Origin: Gallionellaceae bacterium CG11_big_fil_rev_8_21_14_0_20_60_62
GTDB taxonomy: Bacteria; Pseudomonadota; Gammaproteobacteria; Burkholderiales; Gallionellaceae
Length of the DNA: 7,891 bases
Direction: 5' to 3'
Assembly (NCBI GenBank): GCA_002787455.1
Contig: PCWU01000121.1
Coordinates: forward strand, 317-8,207
Positions 1 through 6,590 of this stretch are shown here, one piece after another. Each line of letters opens with the position of its first letter. The first letter of the stretch is position 1. The notes below the pieces were generated by a model that was given only the letters and a program-made list of their open reading frames with translations, ran no database searches and was not told the DNA's origin. The position numbers and the translations under genes are program-made.

Positions 1-5
1 CCGGG

Positions 6-977
6 TTAGGCGGGGAATGAAGTGATGATCAGGAAGGCTGTGTAGGCGACGTAGCACGACAGCAGCATTCCGCCTTCGATCCGGTTGATGCGCGGCGCGG
101 CGCGGAAGCCAAGGCAGAAAACGAAGAGCATAACGGTCAGCACGGCCATGACCGGGATATCGCGCGCAATGACTTCCGGCCCGACGGACATCGGCCGGAT
201 GAGCCCGGCAATGCCGACCACGGCGAGGGTGTTGAACAGGTTGGAGCCGAGCACGTTGCCGAGCGCGAGATCGTGCTCACCCTTGCGCGCGGCGATGATC
301 GACGAGGCGAGTTCCGGCAGAGAGGTGCCGACCGCCACCACCGTGAGGCCGATAACCAGATCGCTGACGCCGAAGTCGCGGGCAATTTCCACCGCACCCC
401 AGACCAGGATGCGCGAGCTGATGATGAGCAGTGCAAGGCCGATAATCAGCCAGAAGATCGCCCGCTTGAGCGGCATGGCATGCAGGCGCAATTCCTGTTC
501 CGTTTCGTCTCCCAGCGCATCCGGCTTTTGGCGAATTCCCTGGCGGATGCTCCAGCCCATCACCACGGCAAAGACACCCAGCAACCCCCAGGCATCGGCA
601 CGGCTGACTTCGCCATCCCAAAGCTGCCAGGCGGCGATGGCAGTCACCGTGATCAGCAGCGGCAATTCCCTGCGCACCACCTGCGAATGCACGGTGATCG
701 GGGCGATCAGGGCGGTCAGGCCGAGGATCAGCGCGATGTTGGCGATGTTGGAGCCGTAGGCATTGCCGAGCGCGATGCCGGGGTTGCCCTGCGCGGCGGC
801 GAGGACGGACACCGTAATTTCCGGGGCGGAGGTGCCGAAACCGACCACCACCATGCCGATCAGCAGTGCCGGCATGCCGAAATGCCGCGCGCCGGCGGCC
901 GCGCCTTCGACAAAACGGTCGGCACTCCATACCAGCAGGGCGATGCCGAAGACGACGGCCAACAACGCGGCGAGCAT
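6..977 (-). CDS. Calcium/sodium antiporter, CaCA family (YrbG-like)
   Basis: Predicted inner-membrane exchanger of 323 aa, almost the length of E. coli YrbG. The protein is very hydrophobic, with about ten likely membrane segments in two halves separated by a charged loop at about residues 145-172. Each half carries the family repeat that forms the ion-binding site: GTSAPE at 48-53 with GNAYGSN at 71-77, and GTSLPE at 217-222 with GNVLGSN at 240-246. Both acidic residues (Glu53, Glu222), expected to coordinate the cation, are present. By family knowledge it exchanges Na+ (or H+) for Ca2+; the actual ion cannot be read from sequence. The ATG lies 15 bp after the ppc stop, preceded by a weak GGGG-type ribosome site, so it is probably co-transcribed with ppc. 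The TAA stop lies 5 bp from the window edge, so any terminator is outside. Family call is firm; substrate is uncertain. Confidence 0.93.
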   Translation of the reverse strand: MLAALLAVVFGIALLVWSADRFVEGAAAGARHFGMPALLIGMVVVGFGTSAPEITVSVLAAAQGNPGIALGNAYGSNIANIALILGLTALIAPITVHSQVVRRELPLLITVTAIAAWQLWDGEVSRADAWGLLGVFAVVMGWSIRQGIRQKPDALGDETEQELRLHAMPLKRAIFWLIIGLALLIISSRILVWGAVEIARDFGVSDLVIGLTVVAVGTSLPELASSIIAARKGEHDLALGNVLGSNLFNTLAVVGIAGLIRPMSVGPEVIARDIPVMAVLTVMLFVFCLGFRAAPRINRIEGGMLLSCYVAYTAFLIITSFPA

Positions 978-992
978 GGTGTGGCGCCCCGG

Positions 993-3761
993 TCAGCCGC
1001 TGTTGCGCAGTCCGGCGGCGATGCCGTTGATGGTGAGGTGGATGGCGCGCTTCACCTTTTCATCGTCGTCGCCGTTGCGGTGGCGATGTAGCAGAGACAC
1101 TTGCAGGTGGTTGAGCGGGTCGATGTAAGGCGTGCGTGTGGTCAGGCTGCGCGCCAGGGTGGGATTGCTTTGCAGCAGGCTGCGCGCGCCGGTGATCTTG
1201 AACAGCATGTCGAGGGTGGTTTGCCATTCGGCTTCAATGGCACCAAAAACGCGCTCGCGCAGTGCCTCATCCGGCACCAGCTCGGCATAGCGCGAGGCGA
1301 TGCCGAGGTCGGTCTTGGACAGCACCATGTCCATGTTGGACAGCAGGCCGCGGAAGAAGGCCCATTGCTGGTTCATTGCCTGCAGTTGTTTCAACCCGGC
1401 ATGACCTTCGCGCGCGATGAATTGCTTGGCGGCGCTGCCAAAGCCGAACCAGCCGGGCAGCAGGGTGCGGTTCAGGCCCCAGCTGAACACCCAGGGAATG
1501 GCGCGCAGGTCTTCGATGCGGTCGGTCGCCTTGCGCGACGACGGGCGGCTGCCGATGTTGAGTTCGGCGATCTCGCGGATCGGGGTGGCGGCAAAGAAAA
1601 ATTCGGTGAAGCCGGGGGTTTCATACACCAGTTTGCGATAGGCGGCAAAGGCGTCCAGGCTCATCGCTTCCATGATGCGGTGGTATTCGGGCATGCTGGA
1701 ATCGTCGCCGTGCGGGTGCAGCAGCGTCGCTTCCATGGTGGCCGCGACCAGAATCTCCAGGTTGCGCCGGCCGATCTCGGGGTCGGAGTATTTGCTGGAG
1801 ATGACTTCGCCCTGTTCGGTGATGCGGATCTGCGCGTTCACGCTGCCCGGCGGCTGGGCAAGAATTGCCTGGAAGCTGGGGCCGCCGCCGCGCCCGACGG
1901 TGCCACCGCGGCCGTGGAACAGGCGCAACTCGATGCCGTGTTTTTCGAACACGCGCACCAGTTCCAGTTCGGCCTTGTACAGCTCCCAGTTGGCGGTGAG
2001 ATAGCCGCCGTCTTTGTTGCTGTCGGAATAGCCGAGCATCACTTCCTGCGTGTTGCCACGGCTGGTGAGCAGTTCGCGGTAACACGGCAGGGCGAACAGT
2101 TCGTCCATGATGACGCCGCAGCCGCGCAAATCCTCGATCGTCTCGAACAGCGGGATGATGTTGAGCTGCAGATCGTTGCCTTGCAACAGCCCGCTCTGTT
2201 GCAGCATCAGCGCGACTTCCAGCAGATCGCTCACCGCATCGGTCTTGGAGATGATGTAGTTGGGCAGCGCTGCGGTGCCGAAACGGCGATGGATCTCGGC
2301 GGCGGTGCGCATCAGCTGCAGTTCGCTGCGTGCGGCGGGCGAGAAATCATCCAGCTCCGGCGACAGCAACTTGCCCGCCTGCAAGGCGGCGAGCAGGGTG
2401 CTGCGGCGCGCCTTTTCATCGTGTTGCGCATAGCCGGGAAGACCGGCTTTTGCCAGCAATTCGCCGACTACCTGTTCGTGCACACCGCTGTGCTGGCGCA
2501 TGTCCAGCGGCGCCAGATGGAAGCCGAACACTTCGGCGGCGCGGCGCAGTTCGCGCATGCGTCCGCGCGACAGATAGAACGCGCCGTGGCGTTCCAGCGA
2601 ATGGATCACGATGTCCAGTTCGGCGATGAATTCTGCCGCGCCGGTGTATGGCATCACCGTCTTGCTGACGGGGTGCAGATGCGACACGCGGTGGCCCAGA
2701 TGTTCGTTGGTGGCAACCAGCCGCGCATAGATGGCGATCAGCGCGCGGCGATAGGGTTCGTCCGCGCGGCTTTCGGCCTCGTCGGGCGAGGCGGCGGCAA
2801 AGGCGGCCAGTTCTGGGCTGATATCGACCAAGCGGCTGGACAGACTGAAGCGCGCGCTGAGCAGGTTGGTCTCGGCCATGTAATAGTTGAGCGCGGTGGC
2901 GGAATGGCGCTGTGCCGCATCCAACATCACTTCGTGGGTGACGAAAGGATTGCCGTCGCGGTCGCCCCCGATCCAGCTGCCGACGCGCAGAAAAGAGGGC
3001 AGGTCAAACGGCTGGCCGAAATGTTTTTCCAGTTTCTTTTCGATGTCGCCGTACAGCTTGGGGATCTCGCGCAGGAAGGTGTAATCGTAGAACGACAGGC
3101 CGTTGTTCACCTCGTCCTGTACCGACAGCTTGGTCGTGCGCAGCATGCGCGTGCTCCACAGGATCAGGATAAAACGGTGCAGCGTTTCCTCGTTTTCTTC
3201 CAGCTCTTCCGGGGTCATGTCGAGGCGGTCGCGGTCGGCCAGTAAACTGGAAATGATGAGCTGGCAGTTGAGGATGCTCTTGCGCTGCACTTCGGTCGGG
3301 TGCGCGGTGAGCACGGGAGAAATCAATGCCTTGTCGAAGAATGCCTGCATTGCCGTTTGCGCCACCTTTTGCGCATCGGCATTGAGCAGCACGCGCTGCA
3401 GGCTGCCTTCCTGCGGTTTGGAGCCGGCCTTCAGGTGGGCGCGGCGGCGGCGGTTGTGGTGCAGGTCTTCGGCGATGTTGGAGAGTTGCGAGAAATAGCT
3501 GAAGGCGCGCACCACCAGCAGGGTTTCTTCCGGCGACAGGGTGTCCAGCATCTGTTCCAGCTTTTCGCCGTCGCGCTCGTCGTGGGTTTTGCGGAAGCCC
3601 ACCGCGGCGCGGCGGATGCTTTCGATCAGCGAGTAAGTTGCCTCGCCTTCCTGCTCGCGCAGGGTGTCGCCGAGGATGCGGCCGAGCAAACGGATGTCGT
3701 CGCGCAGGGGCGCGTCTTTGCTTGAAATGGAAGTGGAAACGGTGATCAGGTTGGTTTTCAT
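993..3761 (-). CDS. ppc: Phosphoenolpyruvate carboxylase
   Basis: Cytosolic enzyme that carboxylates phosphoenolpyruvate with bicarbonate to oxaloacetate, the main anaplerotic step feeding the TCA cycle. It has 922 aa against 883 in E. coli; the active-site His sits about 16 residues later than in E. coli, so part of the extra length is N-terminal. Motifs in order: TAHPTE at 152-157 (catalytic His154), GGDRDGNP at 265-272, GYSDSNKDGG at 577-586, the glycine-rich FHGRGGTVGRGGGP at 615-628 (Arg618 and Arg624), QGEVISSKYS at 650-659 and the conserved RAIPWVFSW block near 753-761. Asn920 and Arg624 match residues that bind the inhibitor aspartate in E. coli, so allosteric control is probably kept. 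The chain ends Arg-Asn-Ser-Gly rather than the usual Asn-Thr-Gly. Start: there is no ATG, GTG or TTG in frame between this ATG and an upstream in-frame TAG at 3798-3800, and no clear Shine-Dalgarno precedes it. It is divergent from hemC and followed after 15 bp by the antiporter gene. Confidence 0.98.
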   Translation of the reverse strand: MKTNLITVSTSISSKDAPLRDDIRLLGRILGDTLREQEGEATYSLIESIRRAAVGFRKTHDERDGEKLEQMLDTLSPEETLLVVRAFSYFSQLSNIAEDLHHNRRRRAHLKAGSKPQEGSLQRVLLNADAQKVAQTAMQAFFDKALISPVLTAHPTEVQRKSILNCQLIISSLLADRDRLDMTPEELEENEETLHRFILILWSTRMLRTTKLSVQDEVNNGLSFYDYTFLREIPKLYGDIEKKLEKHFGQPFDLPSFLRVGSWIGGDRDGNPFVTHEVMLDAAQRHSATALNYYMAETNLLSARFSLSSRLVDISPELAAFAAASPDEAESRADEPYRRALIAIYARLVATNEHLGHRVSHLHPVSKTVMPYTGAAEFIAELDIVIHSLERHGAFYLSRGRMRELRRAAEVFGFHLAPLDMRQHSGVHEQVVGELLAKAGLPGYAQHDEKARRSTLLAALQAGKLLSPELDDFSPAARSELQLMRTAAEIHRRFGTAALPNYIISKTDAVSDLLEVALMLQQSGLLQGNDLQLNIIPLFETIEDLRGCGVIMDELFALPCYRELLTSRGNTQEVMLGYSDSNKDGGYLTANWELYKAELELVRVFEKHGIELRLFHGRGGTVGRGGGPSFQAILAQPPGSVNAQIRITEQGEVISSKYSDPEIGRRNLEILVAATMEATLLHPHGDDSSMPEYHRIMEAMSLDAFAAYRKLVYETPGFTEFFFAATPIREIAELNIGSRPSSRKATDRIEDLRAIPWVFSWGLNRTLLPGWFGFGSAAKQFIAREGHAGLKQLQAMNQQWAFFRGLLSNMDMVLSKTDLGIASRYAELVPDEALRERVFGAIEAEWQTTLDMLFKITGARSLLQSNPTLARSLTTRTPYIDPLNHLQVSLLHRHRNGDDDEKVKRAIHLTINGIAAGLRNSG

Positions 3762-3781
3762 ATTAAACGTCGTGGGCGCAA

Positions 3782-3815
3782 AAGCGCGGCGCTCCTGCTA
3801 GAATGCGCCGCGCTT
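3782..3815. repeat. Perfect 11-bp inverted repeat in ppc/hemC control region
   Basis: The arm AAGCGCGGCGC (3782-3792) is exactly complementary to GCGCCGCGCTT (3805-3815), with a 12-nt loop (3793-3804). It lies in the middle of the only intergenic region in the window and no gene ends there, so a terminator role is unlikely. The loop carries the hemC extended -10 element. The repeat could be an operator for a dimeric regulator, or a hairpin in the ppc leader RNA. Which of these it is, if either, cannot be told from sequence. A smaller GCGC-AAAA-GCGC palindrome (3776-3787) overlaps the left arm. Confidence 0.7.
3796..3804 (+). promoter_or_regulatory. Predicted extended -10 promoter of the hemCDXY operon
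   Basis: TGC followed by TAGAAT (3799-3804) fits the sigma-70 extended -10 pattern TGnTATAAT with two hexamer differences. It would start transcription near 3811, leaving a leader of about 30 nt before the hemC ATG. No good -35 hexamer is visible 16-18 bp upstream (about 3775-3782), which is tolerated when an extended -10 is present. Prediction from pattern only. I could not find an equally good promoter facing ppc. Confidence 0.5.
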
Positions 3816-3832
3816 CTAACGAAATAAACACC

Positions 3833-3836
3833 AGGA
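3833..3836 (+). promoter_or_regulatory. Ribosome binding site of hemC
   Basis: AGGA lies 7 nt before the ATG at 3844, an ideal spacing, in an A-rich and probably unstructured leader. It supports this hemC start and contrasts with the other genes here, whose ribosome sites are weak or absent. It suggests that ribosomes enter the operon mainly at hemC and that the later genes are coupled. Confidence 0.7.
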
Positions 3837-3843
3837 AATAAAG

Positions 3844-4788
3844 ATGACTCAAGCCACTTTCACCCCGCCTTCCCGTTTGGTCATCGCCTCGCGCGAGAGC
3901 GCGCTGGCTATATGGCAGGCGGAACATATCAGGGACAGGCTGCGCGCATTATACCCGCAAACCGCAGTCGAAATTCTCGGCATGACCACGCAGGGCGACC
4001 AGATTCTCGATGTCACGCTGTCCAAGATCGGCGGCAAGGGTTTGTTCGTAAAAGAATTGGAAACAGCGCTGGAGAACGGCAGCGCCGACCTTGCCGTGCA
4101 CTCGCTGAAGGACGTGCCGATGCACCTGCCGTCCGGGTTCGCCCTGGCCTGCATCGCCGAGCGCGAGGATCCGCGCGATGCCTTTGTCTCCAACGATTAC
4201 GCCGCGCTACAGGATTTGCCGCCGGGCAGTATTGTCGGCACCTCCAGCCTGCGCCGCGAAAGCCAGTTGCGCGCGCGCTTTCCCCATCTGCGCATCGAGC
4301 CCCTGCGCGGCAACGTGCAAACCCGGCTGCGCAAACTGGATGAAGGGCAATATTCCGCTATCATTCTGGCCGCCGCCGGGCTGAAACGCCTGGGGCTGGG
4401 CGAGCGCATCCGCGCCATCCTTTCCAGCTACGACAGTCTGCCCGCCGTGGGGCAGGGCGCGCTCGGCATTGAGACACGCGCCGACCGCGCTGATCTCAAG
4501 GCGCTGCTGGCGCCGTTGCACCATGCCGACACCGCGACCTGCGTGCTGGCGGAACGCGCCATGAGCCGCGCGCTGGCCGGCAGTTGCCAGGTGCCGCTGG
4601 GCGGTTTCGCCGAGATGCAGGAGGGCCAGTTGCGCCTGCGCGGCTTTGTCGCCACGCCGGACGGCAGCCGCCTGTTGCGTGCCGAGCAGACTGCGGCAGC
4701 CGACGCGCCGGAAACCCTCGGTGAAGCGGTCGCGCAAGACTTGCTGCAACAGGGCGCGGGCGAAATCCTTGCGGCTTTAAATGGCTGA
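3844..4788 (+). CDS. hemC: Porphobilinogen deaminase (hydroxymethylbilane synthase)
   Basis: Cytosolic enzyme that polymerises four porphobilinogen molecules into the linear tetrapyrrole hydroxymethylbilane, the substrate of HemD. It has 314 aa, the usual family length. The N-terminal substrate region has the ASRESALAIWQ block (15-25, Arg17). The catalytic aspartate is Asp90 in HSLKD (86-90). The cofactor- and substrate-carboxylate-binding arginines are in GTSSLRR (132-138) and LRGNVQTRL (154-162). The AVGQGALGIE block follows at 201-210. The dipyrromethane cofactor attaches to the cysteine of GSCQVP (247-252), Cys248. All key residues are present, so the enzyme should be active. The start is supported by AGGA 7 nt upstream. 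It is the first gene of the hem operon; its last 8 bases overlap hemD. Confidence 0.98.
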   Translation: MTQATFTPPSRLVIASRESALAIWQAEHIRDRLRALYPQTAVEILGMTTQGDQILDVTLSKIGGKGLFVKELETALENGSADLAVHSLKDVPMHLPSGFALACIAEREDPRDAFVSNDYAALQDLPPGSIVGTSSLRRESQLRARFPHLRIEPLRGNVQTRLRKLDEGQYSAIILAAAGLKRLGLGERIRAILSSYDSLPAVGQGALGIETRADRADLKALLAPLHHADTATCVLAERAMSRALAGSCQVPLGGFAEMQEGQLRLRGFVATPDGSRLLRAEQTAAADAPETLGEAVAQDLLQQGAGEILAALNG

Positions 4789-5533
4789 CACACCACTCGC
4801 CGGGCTGCGCATCGCCGTCACGCGCCCGCGTGACCAGGCCACCGGACTGGCCGCGCTGATCGAAGCGCGGGGCGGCAGCGCGCTGCTGTTTCCCTTGCTG
4901 GAGATCGAACCGACCGACCCTTCCGCCCTGCGCGCTTTCGTGCAACGCGCGGCACAATTTCAACTGCTCATCTTCATCAGCCCGAACGCCGTGCATTACG
5001 CCATGCGGGCATTGCGCTCGGTGCCGCCCGGGGTGCGCGCCGCCGCCGTCGGCCAGGGCGGCGCGCGCGCCTTGCGCGCCCTCGGCGTGGCGTCGGTGCT
5101 GGCGCCGCGCGACCGTTTCGACAGCGAGGCACTGCTGGCCTTGCCGGAGTTGCAGCAGATTTCCGGCTGGCGCATCGCCATCCTGCGGGGCGACGGCGGA
5201 CGCGAGCTGCTGGGGAATACGCTCAAAACGCGCGGTGCCGAGGTGGAATATGTCACTTGCTACCGGCGCAGCCAGGCGGTTCTGGATGTTGCTGCCCTGC
5301 AGGCGGCCCGGCCCGACGCGATTACCCTGACCAGCAGCGAGGCGCTGGCGCATCTGGATGCGGCGCTGGGCGCGGCGGCGGCCGCAATCAAATCGATCCC
5401 GCTGCTGGTGCCGCACCCGCGCATCGCGTCAGCGGCACGCGCCGCCGGCTGGCAATCGGTGTTGACCACTGCCAGCGGGGATGACGGTTTGTGTGCCGGT
5501 TTGGTAGCATGGGCCGCGCAACGCAAAGCATGA
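4781..5533 (+). CDS. hemD: Uroporphyrinogen-III synthase
   Basis: Cytosolic enzyme that cyclises hydroxymethylbilane while flipping ring D, giving uroporphyrinogen III. It has 250 aa, normal for the family, which is poorly conserved in sequence. Recognisable features are the N-terminal VTRPRDQA (13-20), FISPNAV (65-71), AVGQGGARAL (89-98), DSEALL (114-119), ILRGDGGRELL (134-144) followed by a CYRR turn (160-163), LTSSEAL (183-189) and HPRIA (212-216). These fit the two-domain fold with the active site in the cleft. The ATG lies inside the end of hemC (8-bp overlap) without a strong ribosome site, which suggests translational coupling and a matched supply of the two consecutive enzymes. In some betaproteobacteria hemD is fused to hemX; here a TGA and 4 bp separate them. 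Confidence 0.95.
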   Translation: MADTPLAGLRIAVTRPRDQATGLAALIEARGGSALLFPLLEIEPTDPSALRAFVQRAAQFQLLIFISPNAVHYAMRALRSVPPGVRAAAVGQGGARALRALGVASVLAPRDRFDSEALLALPELQQISGWRIAILRGDGGRELLGNTLKTRGAEVEYVTCYRRSQAVLDVAALQAARPDAITLTSSEALAHLDAALGAAAAAIKSIPLLVPHPRIASAARAAGWQSVLTTASGDDGLCAGLVAWAAQRKA

Positions 5534-5537
5534 GCCG

Positions 5538-6590
5538 ATGATGAGCGAAGAAAACCTTCCCGCCGCCGTTCCGGAACCGTCCGCGCCCAAGCCGGACCGG
5601 CTGGCGCGCCTGTCGCTGACCCAGCTCATCCTGGTGGTGCTGGCTGTGGTGTTCGTCTGGCAATGGCTGGATGCCAACCACCGGATTAACCAGTTGCAGC
5701 AATTGGTGGCGCAGCGCCTGGCCGAAGTGGAAGGGGCGGGCAAGGCGAGCCAGACGCTGATTGCGCAAAACCAGGAATTGACCCGCGAGCTGGGTGGCAA
5801 ATTGAGCGTGCTGGAAAGTCGTTTCGCCGAGACCGCCGCGCAGCGGGCGACGCTGGAGGCGCTGTATCAGGATCTGGCCGGCAGCCGCGAGCAGACGTTG
5901 CTGGCGGACGTGGAGCAGGTGCTGCTGATTGCCGAGCAGCAGTTGCAGTTGTCGGGCAACGTGAAAGCCGCGCTGATTGCGCTGCAAAATGCCGCCAGCC
6001 GTTTGCAGCGCGCGCAACGCGCCGGTGCGGCCGATTTGCGCCAGCGCATCGAGCGCGATATCGAGCGCCTGCGTGCGCTGCCGGAAGTCGATGTGCCGGG
6101 ATTGAATCGCCAGCTCGACCGTCTGATCGCGCTGGCCGAACAGTTGCCGCTGGCGCAGGAAATGCGGCCGGCGCCCAATCTGCCGGATGCGGCGGCGCCA
6201 TCCGCCTCCGGCAATTCCTGGCAGCGCTTCTGGCGCGAGCTGTGGCTGGATCTGCGCCAATTGATCCGCATCGAAAATACGCGGCAGGCCGAGATGCCGC
6301 TGCTGTCGCCGTCACAATCATTCTTTTTGCGCGAGAACCTGAAGCTGGTGCTGCTGTCCGCGCGGCTGTCCCTGTTGTCGCGCGACGAAGCCGGTTTCCG
6401 CCGCGAACTGGCCACTGTGCAGGGTTGGCTCGCGCGCTACTTCGACGCCAAGGCGAACGAGACGCGCAGCGCGCAACGCCTGCTGGAAAAATTGGCGGCG
6501 GCGAATCTGGCGGTCGCCTTGCCCGATCTTGGCCCGACCCTGGAAGCCGCGCGCACCTACCGCGCGGCACAGGAACGGGCGGCGCGATGA
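5538..6590 (+). CDS. hemX: HemX-family inner-membrane protein
   Basis: 350-aa single-pass membrane protein of the HemX family (Pfam HemX). A short Pro/Ala-rich cytoplasmic N-terminus (1-24) is followed by one membrane segment (about 27-44), then a long, mostly helical and probably periplasmic domain. Residues 45-115 look like a coiled coil. The family core is visible at about 120-157, from LLADVEQVLLIAEQQLQL onwards, and at 238-305, with LRQLIRIE and PLLSPSQSFFLRENLKL. Databases often call such proteins uroporphyrinogen-III C-methyltransferase, but there is no SAM-binding methyltransferase domain, so that name should not be used. The role is unknown; operon context suggests a scaffold or accessory function in tetrapyrrole synthesis. 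Two adjacent ATGs (5538 and 5541) are possible starts, 4 or 7 bp after the hemD stop; neither has a clear ribosome site. It overlaps hemY by 4 bp (ATGA). Confidence 0.92.
   Translation: MMSEENLPAAVPEPSAPKPDRLARLSLTQLILVVLAVVFVWQWLDANHRINQLQQLVAQRLAEVEGAGKASQTLIAQNQELTRELGGKLSVLESRFAETAAQRATLEALYQDLAGSREQTLLADVEQVLLIAEQQLQLSGNVKAALIALQNAASRLQRAQRAGAADLRQRIERDIERLRALPEVDVPGLNRQLDRLIALAEQLPLAQEMRPAPNLPDAAAPSASGNSWQRFWRELWLDLRQLIRIENTRQAEMPLLSPSQSFFLRENLKLVLLSARLSLLSRDEAGFRRELATVQGWLARYFDAKANETRSAQRLLEKLAAANLAVALPDLGPTLEAARTYRAAQERAAR

Noticed and set aside
273..1091. 272-codon plus-strand frame opposite the antiporter
   Set aside because: The peptide is low in hydrophobic residues and dominated by Asp, His, Gly and Arg. 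It is a shadow of the antiporter, whose two family repeats are intact, and it has no ribosome site.
1101..3245. 714-codon open frame on the plus strand, antisense to ppc
   Set aside because: It lies wholly opposite the well-supported ppc gene, and its peptide is rich in Gln, Ala, Gly, His and Arg with no recognisable domain. Long antisense frames are expected opposite GC-rich genes with G/C third positions.
3782..3815. Intrinsic terminator in the ppc/hemC region
   Set aside because: The palindrome is GC-rich, but both flanking genes start here rather than end, and no T-run follows it on either strand.
4496..6260. Long minus-strand frames opposite hemC, hemD and hemX
   Set aside because: They cover three clear genes, have Gln/Arg/Ala-rich composition without domain motifs, and are explained by codon bias of the plus-strand genes.
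6242..6586. Possible 115-residue N-terminal extension of HemY from an upstream ATG
   Set aside because: This part overlaps the conserved end of hemX in another frame and resembles no HemY sequence. The ATG at 6587 overlapping the hemX stop gives the standard HemY N-terminus with two membrane segments.
5538..6590. Uroporphyrinogen-III C-methyltransferase activity for HemX
   Set aside because: The name is common in databases, but the protein shows no SAM-binding methyltransferase motifs, only a membrane anchor and the HemX helical domain.
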